From positions 9,355,124 to 9,419,123 of the forward strand of contig NC_054755.1 of the NCBI RefSeq assembly GCF_018143015.1: a stretch of 64,000 nucleotides of DNA, in the 5' to 3' direction. Origin of the DNA: Lytechinus variegatus. Lineage: Eukaryota; Echinodermata; Echinoidea; Temnopleuroida; Toxopneustidae. Positions 34,099 to 46,900 of the stretch are shown piece after piece. Positions within the stretch are counted from its first letter, which is position 1. Each line of letters opens with the position of its first letter. The notes under the pieces are model-generated. The model did no database searches, was not told the DNA's origin, and saw nothing but the letters and a program-made list of their open reading frames with translations. Made by a program: the position numbers and the translations under genes.

Positions 34099-35706
34099 TA
34101 CCTTTGTTTACGGTGTTGCAAGCTAGCTGCATTCTAGGCGATCAGCATTATTTTCTTGCTCGTTCAATCCGCTTTCATCATCATCTTGTCAAAAGATGGC
34201 GTACTTTACCAATAAGTATATACATGAGATGCAACCTGTTGATTTTTGGTACAATTTCCTATTATGCGCTGACGACTTGAATTGAGAATGTTCGATACGA
34301 AAAATTGCTTTTCGATTGTTGTTTGCGTACTTTCCACCGCAGTATTAAGGACGGATCGAACGGAGTATCCTGGTTGAGACTTGGAGGTAAGCGATAAAAA
34401 CACTTTTATAAACAATTTCCAATTCATTTTTAAAACAAACTTAAATCAAAAAATGAGAATACGATAGTGGAGAAATACTGAAACGTTTGGCGTTTTTCAT
34501 TCCCTCACATTCGTGTGATGAATGAAAACGTCAAAGTCCACTATGAAACCACGTGCGTTGTGCGAGGTTAGTATTACTAAACTCGCATGTTGTGTGAGTG
34601 GGGGGATGGGGTCATTTTATTACCAGGGAGCCATGTTTAGTTTTCCAGAGCCAATCTCTCTTTTTTTTTAGCTCTGGGCATGGTTTCGCATTGCAGTTTT
34701 CCAGCTGCTTGTATATTCAGTTACATGTTGTTTAATACTTTTCATTTTTTATTCATTTTTAATTGATATCAAATGTTAAATGATGATTGAGTTAATTGTT
34801 AATTGTTCACATAGGCCTAATGTTTATTATATTCATGTTTGTAACTGTGTTAGATACTAATTTTTACAATTTTCCATCAAATTGAATAGCTCAAGGAAGA
34901 ATAAAGTTTATCAAATTTGAACAGAATTGGCACTTCTTGGTAACCCATTAATTTTTTTCAATCTTCATAAAGAATAACCCAATTGAAATTATTTTTTTAA
35001 ATATTCAATGCACTGCCTGCTGACGATAGAAAATTCAATTCATTTCACAAATTCACATGTTGCACCAGCACAGTCAATAACATCATCCCAGCACACAAGT
35101 CATGCAATACCCAACAACAAGCAGTCAATCACCGTAACACATATCAAAGTACAGGTGCTATCACTCACCAAAAACCCCGCCGAAATACAAATTTACGTCA
35201 TTAAAATGGATTTTTCTGCGCCATATTTCCGAAAGCATGCGACGGATTAGTTCAGACTCAGGAAGCGGGGTCCCCGAAAATGCACTAAAAATGAAGAAAT
35301 CCGTGATCTTCCCCGAGTTTGTAAACTTTATTTTCACGCTAATTTATGATGGTATCTTAAAAATTCTAATAGAAAAACAAATCAGAATTTTTTTCTTTCT
35401 TGCAGTTACGGCGATATATCACTCTTCGCAATTGTTTTTGAAGTTGCGAGAGAGTTCCCAGCACATGAGAGCAAATCGCTCGCCAATTTTGTGATTTTTT
35501 TCGCTATTCAGCAGCCATAAAAAATAGTAAATATCAAGAAAATTGATGCTGCAATGAAAAAGGGAACATCAAAAAAGGAACATCACGATTTTTTTTAGCC
35601 AATTTTCGAAAATAGTAAATATCAAAAATTTCCATGCGGCGGCCAAAATAGACATGATAGATGCGCGCGAGGACGATCAACTACTTTCTTTTTTTACTTG
35701 GCCTTA

Positions 35707-36259
35707 GAGTCTAACGTAGTAATGAAAATAGTGGGCCTTTGACTTTGTTCAAGATAAATTAATATTTATTACTATTAGGCCTATCTAGAGGTCGAGGCCT
35801 AGGCTAGGGCCTATGTCATTTAGAATCTAAAACTAGATCTATTCTAGGCCTAGTCAGTAGTATAAACCACTCATTCAATGAACAAGGTTATAATATAACC
35901 TTGTTCTCAGTTATATCTCCATGTGTGACAAAATAAGGGTGGCAATGTTTGGCTTATTTTCTCTTTTTTCTTTGGGGCAAATGCTTGATTTTTTACACTG
36001 ACAGTTTCCATTAGACCTGTTAATTCATACTGCTTGGCTCTTATTTAAATTTGATTCTTTATATCATTTTTTCTTAATTAAAAATAGAGATCAAAAAATG
36101 AAAATTTTCTTGCCATATTACTTTCCACCAATAGAGGGCGTACACAAAAATATGCCCAAAATTCAAGTTTTTGAGCGCTCTGGTGAATACAAAAATTATT
36201 CCCACATTACTAATGATAAATAAATTAAAACTGTATGAAAATCAGTAATTTTGGTCACA
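35707..36259. other. Intergenic, nothing recognised
   Basis: AT-rich sequence with a short AGGCCTAG-rich patch at 35775-35850. No exon, RNA gene or repeat boundary that I can support. Confidence 0.4.
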
Positions 36260-36830
36260 AAGTGATATTTGAATGATTTTTTAGAGTGTGTGCTCTATAT
36301 GATGGTGGGCCCCAAGTCTGCGCACCTAACAATTTGAGTTAAGATTTAACATGAATTTCTTCTTATTTCACGAAATCTTTCAGTTAATAATGTTCCTTAT
36401 ATTATTATGAGTAAGTGTACCAAATTTCTCATTAAAAAATGAAAGAAAATGTAGGATTTTCTTGAAAAAGCCTCGGGCAGTCATTTTCAGATTGAAAAAA
36501 AATTGGTACCCCATGTCTGTGCACCATGCACTTTGCACATGATTCGGGGATTTTGTTGAGAAAGGCCGCATTTTGAGGCTGTCACATGAAATGCCCTGAA
36601 TTCATTATTTTTACATCATTTTGAGTCGGATTTTTTTATGAATACCTGTCTTTGTATAGCATGGTAAAGTTCGTGCTCGTTGCGTATCTTTTTTTTTACT
36701 AGAATCACGCAGATACGCGGGTGCGCAGACTTGGGAGACCGCGCAGACATGGGGGAACTGACCATACAGCATTGGCATAGTCCTACCTGTAGATTCTCCA
36801 CAGGCCAGATGGTAGCAGTGAACAAGTGGT
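36260..36830 (+). repeat. Dispersed repeat, uninterrupted copy (partner at 42260-43330)
   Basis: This copy aligns with sequence on both sides of the palindrome at 42608-43199: TTTTCTTG-AAAAAGCCT-GGGCAGTCATTT before the junction, then TGCACATGATTCGGGGATTT, GAGAAAGGC and TGTCACATGAAATGCC after it. It represents the state before insertion. The repeat class is unknown. Confidence 0.7.
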
Positions 36831-37343
36831 ATAAACTATAATTTATAAAAAGAAATAAAAAATCTGGACAAAACCCGCCTTCCGAATTGTCGACCCAGAT
36901 TACACATGCAGGCTCGCACTAACACACTACCGTCGGTGAATGGGGATTACAGTAAAATGTCAGAAATTGTTGAATAAATCCTCAGAAACGACGGTTATTC
37001 CTGTCTAAGCTCAGCGGAGCCTCTTGGGTTACCTCGCCCACAGTTCCGGGGTGCTTGCTCGATCATTACCGCTCCTCAACAAATAACACCGACACCGAGA
37101 GTCGAATATCACTCGGAATACAATCATTTAATCGACGAATTACCAGTTACTCACCAAATTATTCGGTCTATATGAAGAAGGATAAATTACAGCCAAATAA
37201 TAGCTTAGTTCAACATTGCCTTCGAGTTAATTGAGCTGTCAGGTCTTTTATTCCATAAACAAATAAATTTACGATCAAATTGTGCTGCAAACTTTCACGC
37301 ATCAGCGACCAATAGAGGGCAACATTCAAATAACTCGCACGTG

Positions 37344-37450
37344 GTGCCGTGGGCGAGTGGTCTAAGGATCACGAAAAAGGGCCGGGGTTCGATCCCCGCG
37401 GCCGCGGCAGTTATGCCCGCGAGCAAGGCATTTAATCTACAATACTCTTT
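37344..37450 (+). repeat. tRNA-derived SINE, family E
   Basis: The head has box-A-like TGGGCGAGTGGTC and box B GGTTCGATCCCC, followed by a GCAAGGCATTTAATCT body resembling the other SINE tails. The extended GGCCGCGGC and tail argue against a functional tRNA. Only about 100 bases are clear. Confidence 0.65.
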
Positions 37451-38819
37451 TATCCTGCTTTCAAATAAATGGAAATGCTTTATGCATTATTGGTAACTAG
37501 GTGTGAACTTGTTTAAAGAAAAAAAAAACTTGCCTTCTAATTATCCGCAAATTATTTCCTCAAACGTTGACACTTTTCATCATCTTTTGTACGTACACTA
37601 CTAGCTATATAGAACAAAACAAACAATCTCCCGCTTCCTTTATGCTGGACAATTAAGTTATTCAAGTATACTTCTTCATTTCAACAAACTGCATCCACTA
37701 TGTTTGGGATAGTTTATACTCAAGAACCATAACGATGATGATAAAAGAAGCTGTACGTGGTTCAGAAATTGCTATTTTTTAGGGATGCATTTCTAAAGTT
37801 TTTATTCGGGAGACATAGAGCATCTCTATCTTATAATTTGTTGCACATGAATTTCGACAATATGATCCTCGGGGACATATCCTCTGGACTGGAATTAAGA
37901 AGAGAATTAATAGTTTATAAATCTAGGGACGACGGTGATATATATAGGCATACATATAGGGGCAGATTTCAAAAGAATTCATATTTAAAAAAAAAAGAAA
38001 ATGTTAAAAGGGAGTCCACCCAAAGTTGATTTAAATACCCCCCCCAAAAAAAAAAAAACAAGCTTGAAGGTGAAAATCGTTCATCAAAATCACTATTTCA
38101 TTTTACATACGATTCATTTTGATAAACTGCGTTATGCTTGTTTGATTTTTTTTCTCTATTTGGAAAGGTTTAAACATTTGTTGGACAAATTTTGGTGTGA
38201 AAGTGGGGGGGGGGGGGTAAAACCTCGATCCATTTCTCAACACGGGAAGTTTCTTGTCGGCTAGATAATCGTCAAGTAAGACCGGAAAACCTATACAGGA
38301 GAGGTCCTTCAAGGATGTGATGTGAAGCAAAGTTAACAGAAATCATCAGGGAACCAGCTGAAAGAGGGGACAGCCCCCCCCCCCCCCCGATCCAGCAGTT
38401 GATAATTTTAACAATAATAATAGGGCCTTAATTCTTTCGAAGATTTTTTTTTTTTTGAGAATTACTCTTTGCCGCACGCCAATTAAGAGTTGTCTCAATA
38501 TTGGTATATATACTTTGCAGATATATTTGTTCTAATTTCAAAGTTTTACTCACCTTATTGGCAATTAATTATTTTTTGAAAAATCTGGTGAAATTGAATA
38601 GGGCCTATAGCAAGGTCGGATCGAGCGTTCGCCATGGTGTCGGGAAAGCAAATATTTTCATCCATTTTCTCGAGGCCCCTATAAAAGCTTATTAGTTGTA
38701 TACGTATTTGTTATTTTGAGGAATTATATATTCCCAGGCAACAAAAGACCTGAGTTTTTATAAGTACATTTCCACATTATTATTGTTACAAACAAGTTGA
38801 GGTATCTCATAATTCATAA
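37451..38819. other. Intergenic with homopolymer C and G tracts, no gene
   Basis: It contains poly-C/poly-G runs at about 38040, 38207 and 38375 and otherwise AT-rich text. I see no exon, TIR pair or RNA gene. Confidence 0.4.
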
Positions 38820-40100
38820 TGCGAGCACGAAGCCGAGTTTCAATTTCGGATATTTCGTGTATAACATGAAAACATAAAGTTTTTGAATCATGAAGTCAAG
38901 AAATTGTGAGCACTGATGCGATCTGAATTTTCATTATTATTTTATTTGTTTCACTCCAAATGCGGATCTGTATAATGATCATGGTTTTACAGTAACTCAT
39001 GCAGAGGATCATTATATCTCATTCTATGAAGCGGCTATTAAGTTTGGGGCAAAGCCGGGCCAGTTTGAAACACGCTTTACATTTTAAGCGCGTTTTTGTT
39101 TTGTTTTATTATCATTATTAAAAAAAAGAACAATTAACGTACCGGCAGTGTACTTCAAAACACACTATGCGAGCACGGAACTGCTCTTAGAGGGGGGGGG
39201 GGGCAAGGTCGAACAACAAATTTTCCGGTCGTATCATGGTCTGATCGAACAGGATTTTTTATTGATTGTGCCCGAAGCTTTCGATAAGTATACAAAAAAG
39301 AGCCAGGCTCGCAAGGCGCGCTAGGCAAAACTCCTTGCTAAGTCCCGAGCAAGCGAAGCGAGCGAGAAAAAAGGCCCTTTCATGGTAATATAACTTTTGG
39401 ATTGATTGATTTAAAATGACCTTATAGAATAACGCCTATGGTATTCAGAAAATAACATCATAATTTATCAACATCTTCCGCTCCTTTCCTTTCATCTTTT
39501 CTTTTTTGTTCTCGGTTGCAGAACTTTTTGGGACCAGTGCTGTGCGGATCGAATTGGGGGCCATGCATGATTTGTAACCTAGGGAGAGGCAAAATAACTT
39601 TTTTTTTTGGGGGGGAGGGGCAGCTCGATTTTTTGTTTGCCTATTTAATTGAACAAAATTGAGCATTAAGCGTGAGCTAATTGTTTTCAGTGTAGGCCCT
39701 GTCCGAGGCCGTGGCTTGAAAAGGTCAGTATAGCTGTTTGCATTGAGTCATGAAGATGATAATTGCACCAAATAGATAATGCGAGCGCGAAGCACGAGCT
39801 GAAAATTTGTGATGTTCTGAGATGATAACTGTAGACGAAGCACTAAATGTTATCATGAACTGAATGGCTATCTATTGTAAAGTAACTAAAATTATTGATG
39901 CGAGCGAGTAGCGTAAGCTGAAAAGTTTTGATTTATGAAAATTATGAATACGCAGGATGTGTATCTTGCTAAAAACGAATAATGAAAAATTGAGTCACGA
40001 GAAGCATTATTGACTTGTACACTGGACTTTTAAGCCCCATGTAAACAGATAATTTACTTATCTCAGCCTGCGAGCGAAATTTTGAATTTTATGTAATGAC
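38820..40100 (+). repeat. Degenerate array with ATGCGAGC-CGAAG motif
   Basis: The motif ATGCGAGCACGAAGCC or variants (GCGAGCGCGAAGCACGAGC, GCGAGCGAGTAGCGTAAGC, AGCGAAGCGAGCG) recurs near 38820, 39168, 39345, 39780, 39899 and 40070, each followed by CTGAAAA-type AT-rich text of irregular length. It looks like a decayed tandem repeat. No coding sequence. Confidence 0.5.
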
Positions 40101-41039
40101 CTGAAATATTTATGTTGACAATTATTTATGGGAGCTAACATTGAATGCATGAGAAAGTTTTCAAAATTAAAAAAAAAACGAAAAAGCTTTCTTGATCGAG
40201 CGCTTTGCAGCTTTAGTAGAATGCTATATATGACAGCATTTTTTTTAATTTTCAAAATTTCCGGGGGGAGCAAGTGGGGGCCAACTCATTGAAGGCAAAT
40301 GCCCCCGTGCCTCCCCCATTGGTGCCGTCACTGGTACTTCTGGGGCAGATCGGCCAGAAAATCATGATTTTTTTAAACATTGCAGATGGCTACTTTTTTT
40401 AATCAAGTCGCGGGTGTACAAAAACGTAAAAATGACCATATAGGATTGTAGTTTTTTGCATGGTCAGCCCCCCCCCACTCTGAAAATCGTTCCGCGGCCC
40501 CATATAAATTCAACGCAGTTGCGGATGATAAACAATTATTTTGAGGCAGCACCATACCGGGGGGGGGAGACTGCCCCCCTGACGAGCCACAACCCATGCA
40601 AGGGACGTATCCCTGCCCCCCTGACGAGTCACAACTGATCCCTGACGAGCCACAAAGTGTCACCCTCCTTTGAACGTGAAGACCTTTTTGCTTGCTTCTC
40701 AATTTTTTGGCGAACGAATTTGCCCCCCCCCCTTGGAAAATCCTAGGTATACGCCACTGGGCAGCACTAAATAGCAAATGTGGCTATATTTAAAAAATAG
40801 CAAAATCTGGCCGTTTCAAATGATTTTGAAATGAAATTCTAATTAGGTGCAGTAGCTTTGGAAATTTAGTCAAATTGCAAACACTATGAGGTTTTTTATG
40901 GTAAATCTACCAAGCATAAAGCTTTACTTAGGTTAGGACATAGAGGGTATAACTAGCCCTTTGCTAATTTATGTTTTTTTGTCATGATTGCAACCATTAT
41001 TGCATTAGCAAGCTCAGAATATAGACGCCATCCGCCTTT
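40101..41039. other. Intergenic, probable ends of unresolved DNA elements
   Basis: Two CAGTG-type termini read on the minus strand (CAGTGACGGCACCAATGGGG near 40333 and CAGTGGCGTATACC near 40760), each followed by G-rich subterminal sequence. They resemble hAT-type ends, but I could not find matching opposite ends. No genes. Confidence 0.35.
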
Positions 41040-41600
41040 CTCCCCGTTCTTTATATTTCTCTATCGTCGGCAGCCCGGTCGTTTCTTTTTTTCTTGTTCC
41101 TGTTCTTCATATTCTGATTTTCCAATTTAGCTTTTGGGTCTACCTTTTTTCCCATTTCTTTTTGCCTCTTTCTCCCATTTTCCCGCCATTCTTGACCGTG
41201 GTATTGAGTCATATCTTGATTTTATGTCCCTCTCTTATCATGCTGATGTATATATTAATGTTTCATAATATTTTGTACTTTCTTTTTCCTTCCTTTTCCG
41301 GCGTTCCTTCCATTTTCCCTAATGTCTTTTTTTTTCTGTCCCTATAGTCTTTATACTTTTCCCTTTCTCCCTTTTCTCTTTTCCTCGTTTAAAAAAAACA
41401 ACCCGGTGAAATCCGCCAGGGAGAGGGGAGGGGGGAACTTGCCCCCCCTTCCCCTGCCTGTTACTCCACTGACTGCTTTATTATTAATTATTTTGTTATT
41501 TTATCTCATTCTTCTTCCTCTGTTTCTTCTTTTCTTCTTCTTCATAATCATCATCATCATCATCTTCTTCTTCTTCTTTACAAAGTACAGAACAAATTAA
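41040..41600 (+). repeat. Pyrimidine-rich low-complexity tract
   Basis: About 560 bases are dominated by C/T, ending in TTCTTC/CATCAT microsatellites around 41510-41580. Apparent open frames rich in Phe, Leu and Ser come from this bias. Confidence 0.75.
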
Positions 41601-42607
41601 GCGGCTTTCGAAAAAAAAAAGTCTAATAAGAAATTTTCATTTCAGATGATGGTTGATTTAAGTATGTATATTTTGCATTAATATTATTGCTTTTTTTAAT
41701 GCATTGATAGTTGTCTATATCTTCCTCTATTTTAGAGGCTCTTATATTTGAATCGTATATTGTCCTCCACTCGAGCCAAGAGGCGTTACAGTTTCTTGTT
41801 CTTATTTATAGCAATGCCTGCATAATTTTTTTTAACGATGCATACATAATGTGTTACCTGTTAGTGGTTGAAATACGATCACTGTAACTAAGTGAATCAT
41901 TGATTACATCTTTTTATTTGTATTTTTTTTATTTTAAATAAATTTACTTTGAAAAGTAAAAAAAAAAAGAAAGTCTTCTTCTTGTGATGAAATCTTGTCG
42001 AAATTTGCACGGTACTTCACATTACCTGTACCGTTGATGGCGCCAATCGCATTTCGACTGGACTCTTGCGAAATTGCGTTTTTTGGTATTTTTTTTTTTT
42101 AGGTAAGTGAAGTTTCACAAGTAAATTACAGATTTGATTATTCTTTATGCTTATATTATTTATAACCCTATGACTGCATTACCTCCCACCTATGTTCCTG
42201 CAATTGTACAGTAACATAACACCTACATTACCTTGATTTTAATGCCTCCCTGCTTGGTATCACGACAAAAAAAAATCATTTTTTCAGTCCCATACATTGA
42301 AATTGGTGTCATGTCACCTACCGTATGTCTATGCAGTAACAATTCATGAAATGAAGAATCTCTGTTATAATAACTTAATATAAACCTAAGAAAAATTAAT
42401 CATGTTTTTTTTATTTTACGAAAAGTTCTGTTAATAATTTTCCTTGTATTCTTATGATAAGTAAATGGGCAAAAAAATCACAAAAGTGTGAGAGAAATGT
42501 GTGATTTTCTTGGAAAAAACCTGGGCCAGTCATTTATTTTGATTAATTCAGCATGTTCAGTTTTTCAGTTAGCTGAAGTACAAAACAGATGTGCACCCAA
42601 TGACCCA

Positions 42608-43199
42608 GGCGCTAATACAGATTCGCACCGGTCGATTACTAGAACACCTAATCACCAATACTTGTTCCCAAATGTCATGACAAGTCTCTCACTCTCAGTC
42701 ACATTTTGATGTCAATATATCCACCACTTTTCAAAATATTGTGATCGGGAATGGCTGTATTTCGGCTTCGATCTCAACGTTGTTGATCGACACGGCGTAG
42801 ACATCGCTTCGCGGATCGCTTGGATTCACCGTGCATTCACCGTAATGTTGATATGAACTGAAGTTAGCAACCTAATCATGCGAAAATGTGGCGAACAAAC
42901 TGCCAGCATGCCGCATGCGAATCTATGTTCGCATGATTTGGTTGCTAACTTCAGTTCATATCAACATTACGGTGCACGGTGAATCCAACTCCAAGCGATC
43001 CGCGAAGCGATGTCTACGCCGTGTCGATCAACGACGTTGAGATCGAAGCCGAAATACAGCCATTCCCGATCACGATATTTTGAAAAGTGGTGGATATATT
43101 GACATCGAAATGTGACTGAGTCGACTTGTCATGACATTTGGGAACAAATTTGTGATGAGGTATGCTGGTAACCGGCCGGTGCGAAACTGCATTAGCGCC
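42608..43199. mobile_element. 592-bp near-palindromic transposon with 8-bp target duplication
   Basis: The element starts GGCGCTAAT and ends ATTAGCGCC, flanked on each side by ATGACCCA (42600-42607, 43200-43207). Arms of about 290 bases are near-complementary throughout, including GTTCCCAAATGTCATGACA, CGGGAATGGCTGTATTTC and AACTGAAGTTAGCAACC. It interrupts the dispersed repeat seen intact at 36260-36830. An 8-base duplication fits hAT, P or Merlin families; the ends do not settle which. No open frame of note. Confidence 0.85.
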
Positions 43200-43207
43200 A
43201 TGACCCA

Positions 43208-43974
43208 TTCACGTTACACATGATTCAGGGATTTGATGAGAAAGGCTGCATTAGGTTGTCACATGAAATGCCTGAAATTTGTTACTCTTCAAGTTCACTT
43301 CAACCATCTTGAGAGTGAAATTTTTTCAATGAGTAGATTCTATCCGTCTAAAACTAATGTGTATTGCATGTCACATGTGTACAGTTTTTGGTTGTCGCTT
43401 ACATCTTTTTTTCTAAATCATCTATATCATATCTTTTGATAGGATGACCATTTTGAGTGAAAATTAACTTTGAATTGATACACATTTCAGAAATTATCAT
43501 GAAGAAACTTTGATTTTCAATAAAAAAATTCTCACAGTTCACACAAAATTATAAACATGATAAATACCAAATGCAAGCCAAGATCAAATTCGCTTGATGG
43601 AATTATAAAGTAGGTCAAGGCAGAGCTACCAAGTCTTGCCCATTATGCGTGAGACTCAAGCATTTTGGACTCTTGTTCATCCCCTCAAATCTCTGTCTCT
43701 CGCAACTATCACAGCCTATAAATTAGGTTGGTATCACATTTTACTTATTTGCAGACCTTTGCTTGCAACTTTTTTTTGTAACTGCCCCTTGTGACATGTA
43801 AGTTTGCTGTTTTCAAAGTGCCTAAAGAATTTTGAAAACATTTTATTCTTAAAAAAATTCTTAACATGTTTTGTGTTTACTTGGTGAATCTCTGCTTTGA
43901 GTGTAACCGAATATCATGTTTTCTCCGATATCAAATTTAATAGTCGGCCACCAAGGAAGGATAGATAGCTGAAG
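43208..43974. other. CWC15 upstream region
   Basis: The rest of the dispersed repeat runs to about 43330. The sequence up to the CWC15 start is AT-rich. An acceptor-like TTTAATAG at about 43942 suggests that the 5' UTR may be spliced to an exon further upstream. No TATA box or initiator could be picked with confidence. Confidence 0.35.
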
Positions 43975-46900
43975 ATGACAACAGCAGCACGACCAACGTT
44001 CAACCCAGCAAAGGGAGGCAGTGGGAAAGGAGAAGGGGATTTGAGTGCTCTATCCAAGCAGTATTCCAGTCGTGATCTGCCAGCGCATACAAAGTTGAAA
44101 TACAGGTAAGGATCTGTACACTGTATTGAGTTAGATATGAGTGTTCAATATTTTCTAAAGATGTTTTTTTTTCTGAATGTTGTGAATAACAAGTAGAGAC
44201 TTTGAAGAGAATTTTGAATCATTTTACAATCATGAAGTGAATAAAAGTGCAATGAAATTCTGGCAATAAACACTCTTTAATTTCTGTCTTTAAGCAAAAT
44301 CACTCTGTAAACTACAGACAGTGGAGGTCCATTGAATAAATCTGTGAATGTCAGAATAGTGAGATAAAGCTGTAGGATAGGGGAAGGCGGGGTAAGTTGA
44401 GCATAGGGGCAAGTTGAGCCACCACCCCCAGGCCAATAATGAATGAGTCAGACATTGTGGTGGTGTCATGTATTGATGACCCATTACATAACCCTTTACC
44501 CAACCATATTGTTTTCGACTTTGAAACAAAAAGTACTTTTTAAGAAGAAAAAATACAAATTTTAGCCAAAAAAGTAAAAAGAAAGGAGTGCTTTTTACCC
44601 ATACATGTCTTTAAACATAATAAAGAAATAAGACCAATATTGTTAGTCCAGGTATGGATCTTCATTTTTGTCATAGTCTTTTAAATGATGGATTCATAAG
44701 AAATGTGTAGATGTGAAAATATCGCATTAAGTTTGGACTTGGGTACTTTGAGCCAGCCAACATGGGGCAAGTTGAGCCATGGTAATTCTTATGGTGATGT
44801 ATAATAAAAAACAAAAAAACGTAAAAAGCCATTGATATGCAGGCAGAAAGAAGTAAATTCACATGACAGTTCTTTTAATTTTAGAAGATGTTATTATTTA
44901 TATAGAATTAGCAAGTGAAAAGACTTTGAATGAAAAATTGACATCCTGGTTCTGCCCGCATGCATTTTGTACATAGTGTTTGTGGCTCAACTTACCCAGA
45001 AGGTGGCACAACTTACACCACATATGGGGCAAGTTGAGCCATTTGACATCATTTTTTTCAAAGGTCACAATGACTTTCAGTGTGGGGGTAGAAAGTTATA
45101 TATAAGTGAAAATATTTGCCAAGAATCAAATTTAAAGGCAAGGTACTTATTTCTACAATATTATTAGTCATATCAATTTTAACATGCAAAATGCAAAAAG
45201 TGTCACAACTTACCCCGCCTTCCCCTACTAGCTGATTTTTCTATATCCACGTTTTGATATAGACCCCACCGCCGCCTAACTAAAAAGTCATTTTATCTCT
45301 TTTGTGCTATATTTGTGCTATATGGCAAATATATGCTTCTGGGAGAATTGATGATTTTGTTGAATATTGCTTGATGATGCATCAAGGTAGATTGTTGCTG
45401 GTTTATGTCCTCGCTTGACTTTAATTCTTACAGACAGCCTGGTCAGGACACCAGCGATGAGCTCCGCAGCCGTGACTTCCGCAAAGATCTGGAGGATAGA
45501 GAGCGTGCAGCCCGGGAGAAGAGGAGCGACAGGGGAAGGGGTGAGTACATGTAGATTTCGCAATCTATGTAGAATGCAGTATATTGTCAAAGATTGCATT
45601 GCTTGGTTTTGTCATACTCATCATGATCTGACCAGTGTGGGGATGCACTACATACCCGAGTCATTTGATTTTAAGAGTTGTTAAAGCACACTTAAACTTT
45701 AATTAATCGGCCCGTGGCAGTCTTTGACAATCATGCAAGAAATCTACTTTCACTGTGTTAGACTCGGCATGATCTGATCGTCATAGTTATGGATACTTCA
45801 CACAACCAGCCGTTTCAAGGGTTTTAAGTCACACTTTGATTACATCTGTTGTGAAACAGCCCCCTTGCAATCTTCCGCAACCATTCAAGTAATCTGCATT
45901 GTTCTTTCAGAGTCGTCTAGTAGCAGTAGCACCAAGAGACCAAGGTTAGAACAGATACCAGCCGCTAATCTGGATGCAGATGATCCCCTTGATAATGATG
46001 ATGATGTGAGTATATAATAATAATATAGGGTATTTATATTGCGCACATATCCACCTTGTTAGGTGCTCAAGGCGCTCCTATATTACCCGGCTAAGCTAGG
46101 CGTTCAAAGCGCACACAGCTTTTTAAGGAATTCCTACCAGTACCCATTTACCTTACCTGGGTTGAGTGCAGCACATTGTGGATCAGTTTCTTGCTGAAGA
46201 AAATTACGCCATGGCTGGGATTCGAACCCACGACCCTCTGTTTCAAAGTCCGAAGACTAATCCACTGGGCCACAACGATCCACATATGTCATATTTTACA
46301 TGTTGATTTATAATCATTGTCTTGGTGCATGGAATTGTTACATATTTTTTCATTGTCTCACCAATGAGGAAGCTTAACCAGACCTTAAATTTCTAAAGTT
46401 CACCACAAATGGGAAAAATAGAAAGAGGCATAAAATATCCAAAGCCACACAATGACTTGATTTTTATGTAAAATATGATTTTTTTTCCAGTTGATTTTGA
46501 TCTTAATACATAAATGTGATAAATCTGTAATAAAAAATCCTGGACTAGAAGATATGGAGAAAAAAAAAATTCACTGTGATAAACGGTGTTACCAGGAGTG
46601 TTTGAAGAAGGGGCATGTTTGATGTTTCATCCGACAAGTTTGTCATCTGGTTACCATAGTAACAGTCAGACACTTATGCTTCCCATCCAATCAGAACTAA
46701 GGAAGGTTCTGACATGTCAGATGGCAGATGTTGATGAAATGCTCTCCTGGTCAGTTATCTGTTTAAAATTGATTTTGCCTGTATGTGCATGTTTCTACGT
46801 AGGATGCATCTGACGACAGTGATGACGAGACAGCCGAGCTTCTTGCTGAACTCAACAAAATCAAGAAAGAAAGAGCTCAGGAAAATTCAAGAAAGGTTGG

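Larger units (their letters stand above)
31435..35703. mobile_element. 4.27-kb element with perfect 28-bp TIRs, possible PIF/Harbinger type
   Basis: The first 28 bases (starting GGCCAAGTAAAAAAAG) are the exact reverse complement of the last 28, and TTA flanks both sides (31432-31434, 35704-35706). A GGCC start with a 3-base TTA duplication fits PIF/Harbinger; a chance triplet match cannot be excluded. Subterminal parts share ACTATTTACTATTTTT-type text. The interior holds no transposase, only another inverted-repeat element and a foldback MITE, so it is non-autonomous or gutted. Confidence 0.65.

Noticed and set aside
34330..34390. Plus-strand exon-like segment ending in a GTAAGC donor, as a far 5' UTR exon of CWC15
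   Set aside because: It would need a 9.6-kb intron and no sequence evidence ties it to CWC15.
37344..37420. Possible functional tRNA gene
   Set aside because: It lacks a full cloverleaf and is attached to a SINE-like tail.
40403..40777. 124-codon Gly/Ser-rich minus-strand frame
   Set aside because: It follows a CAGTG-type transposon end and imperfect short repeats; low-complexity composition.
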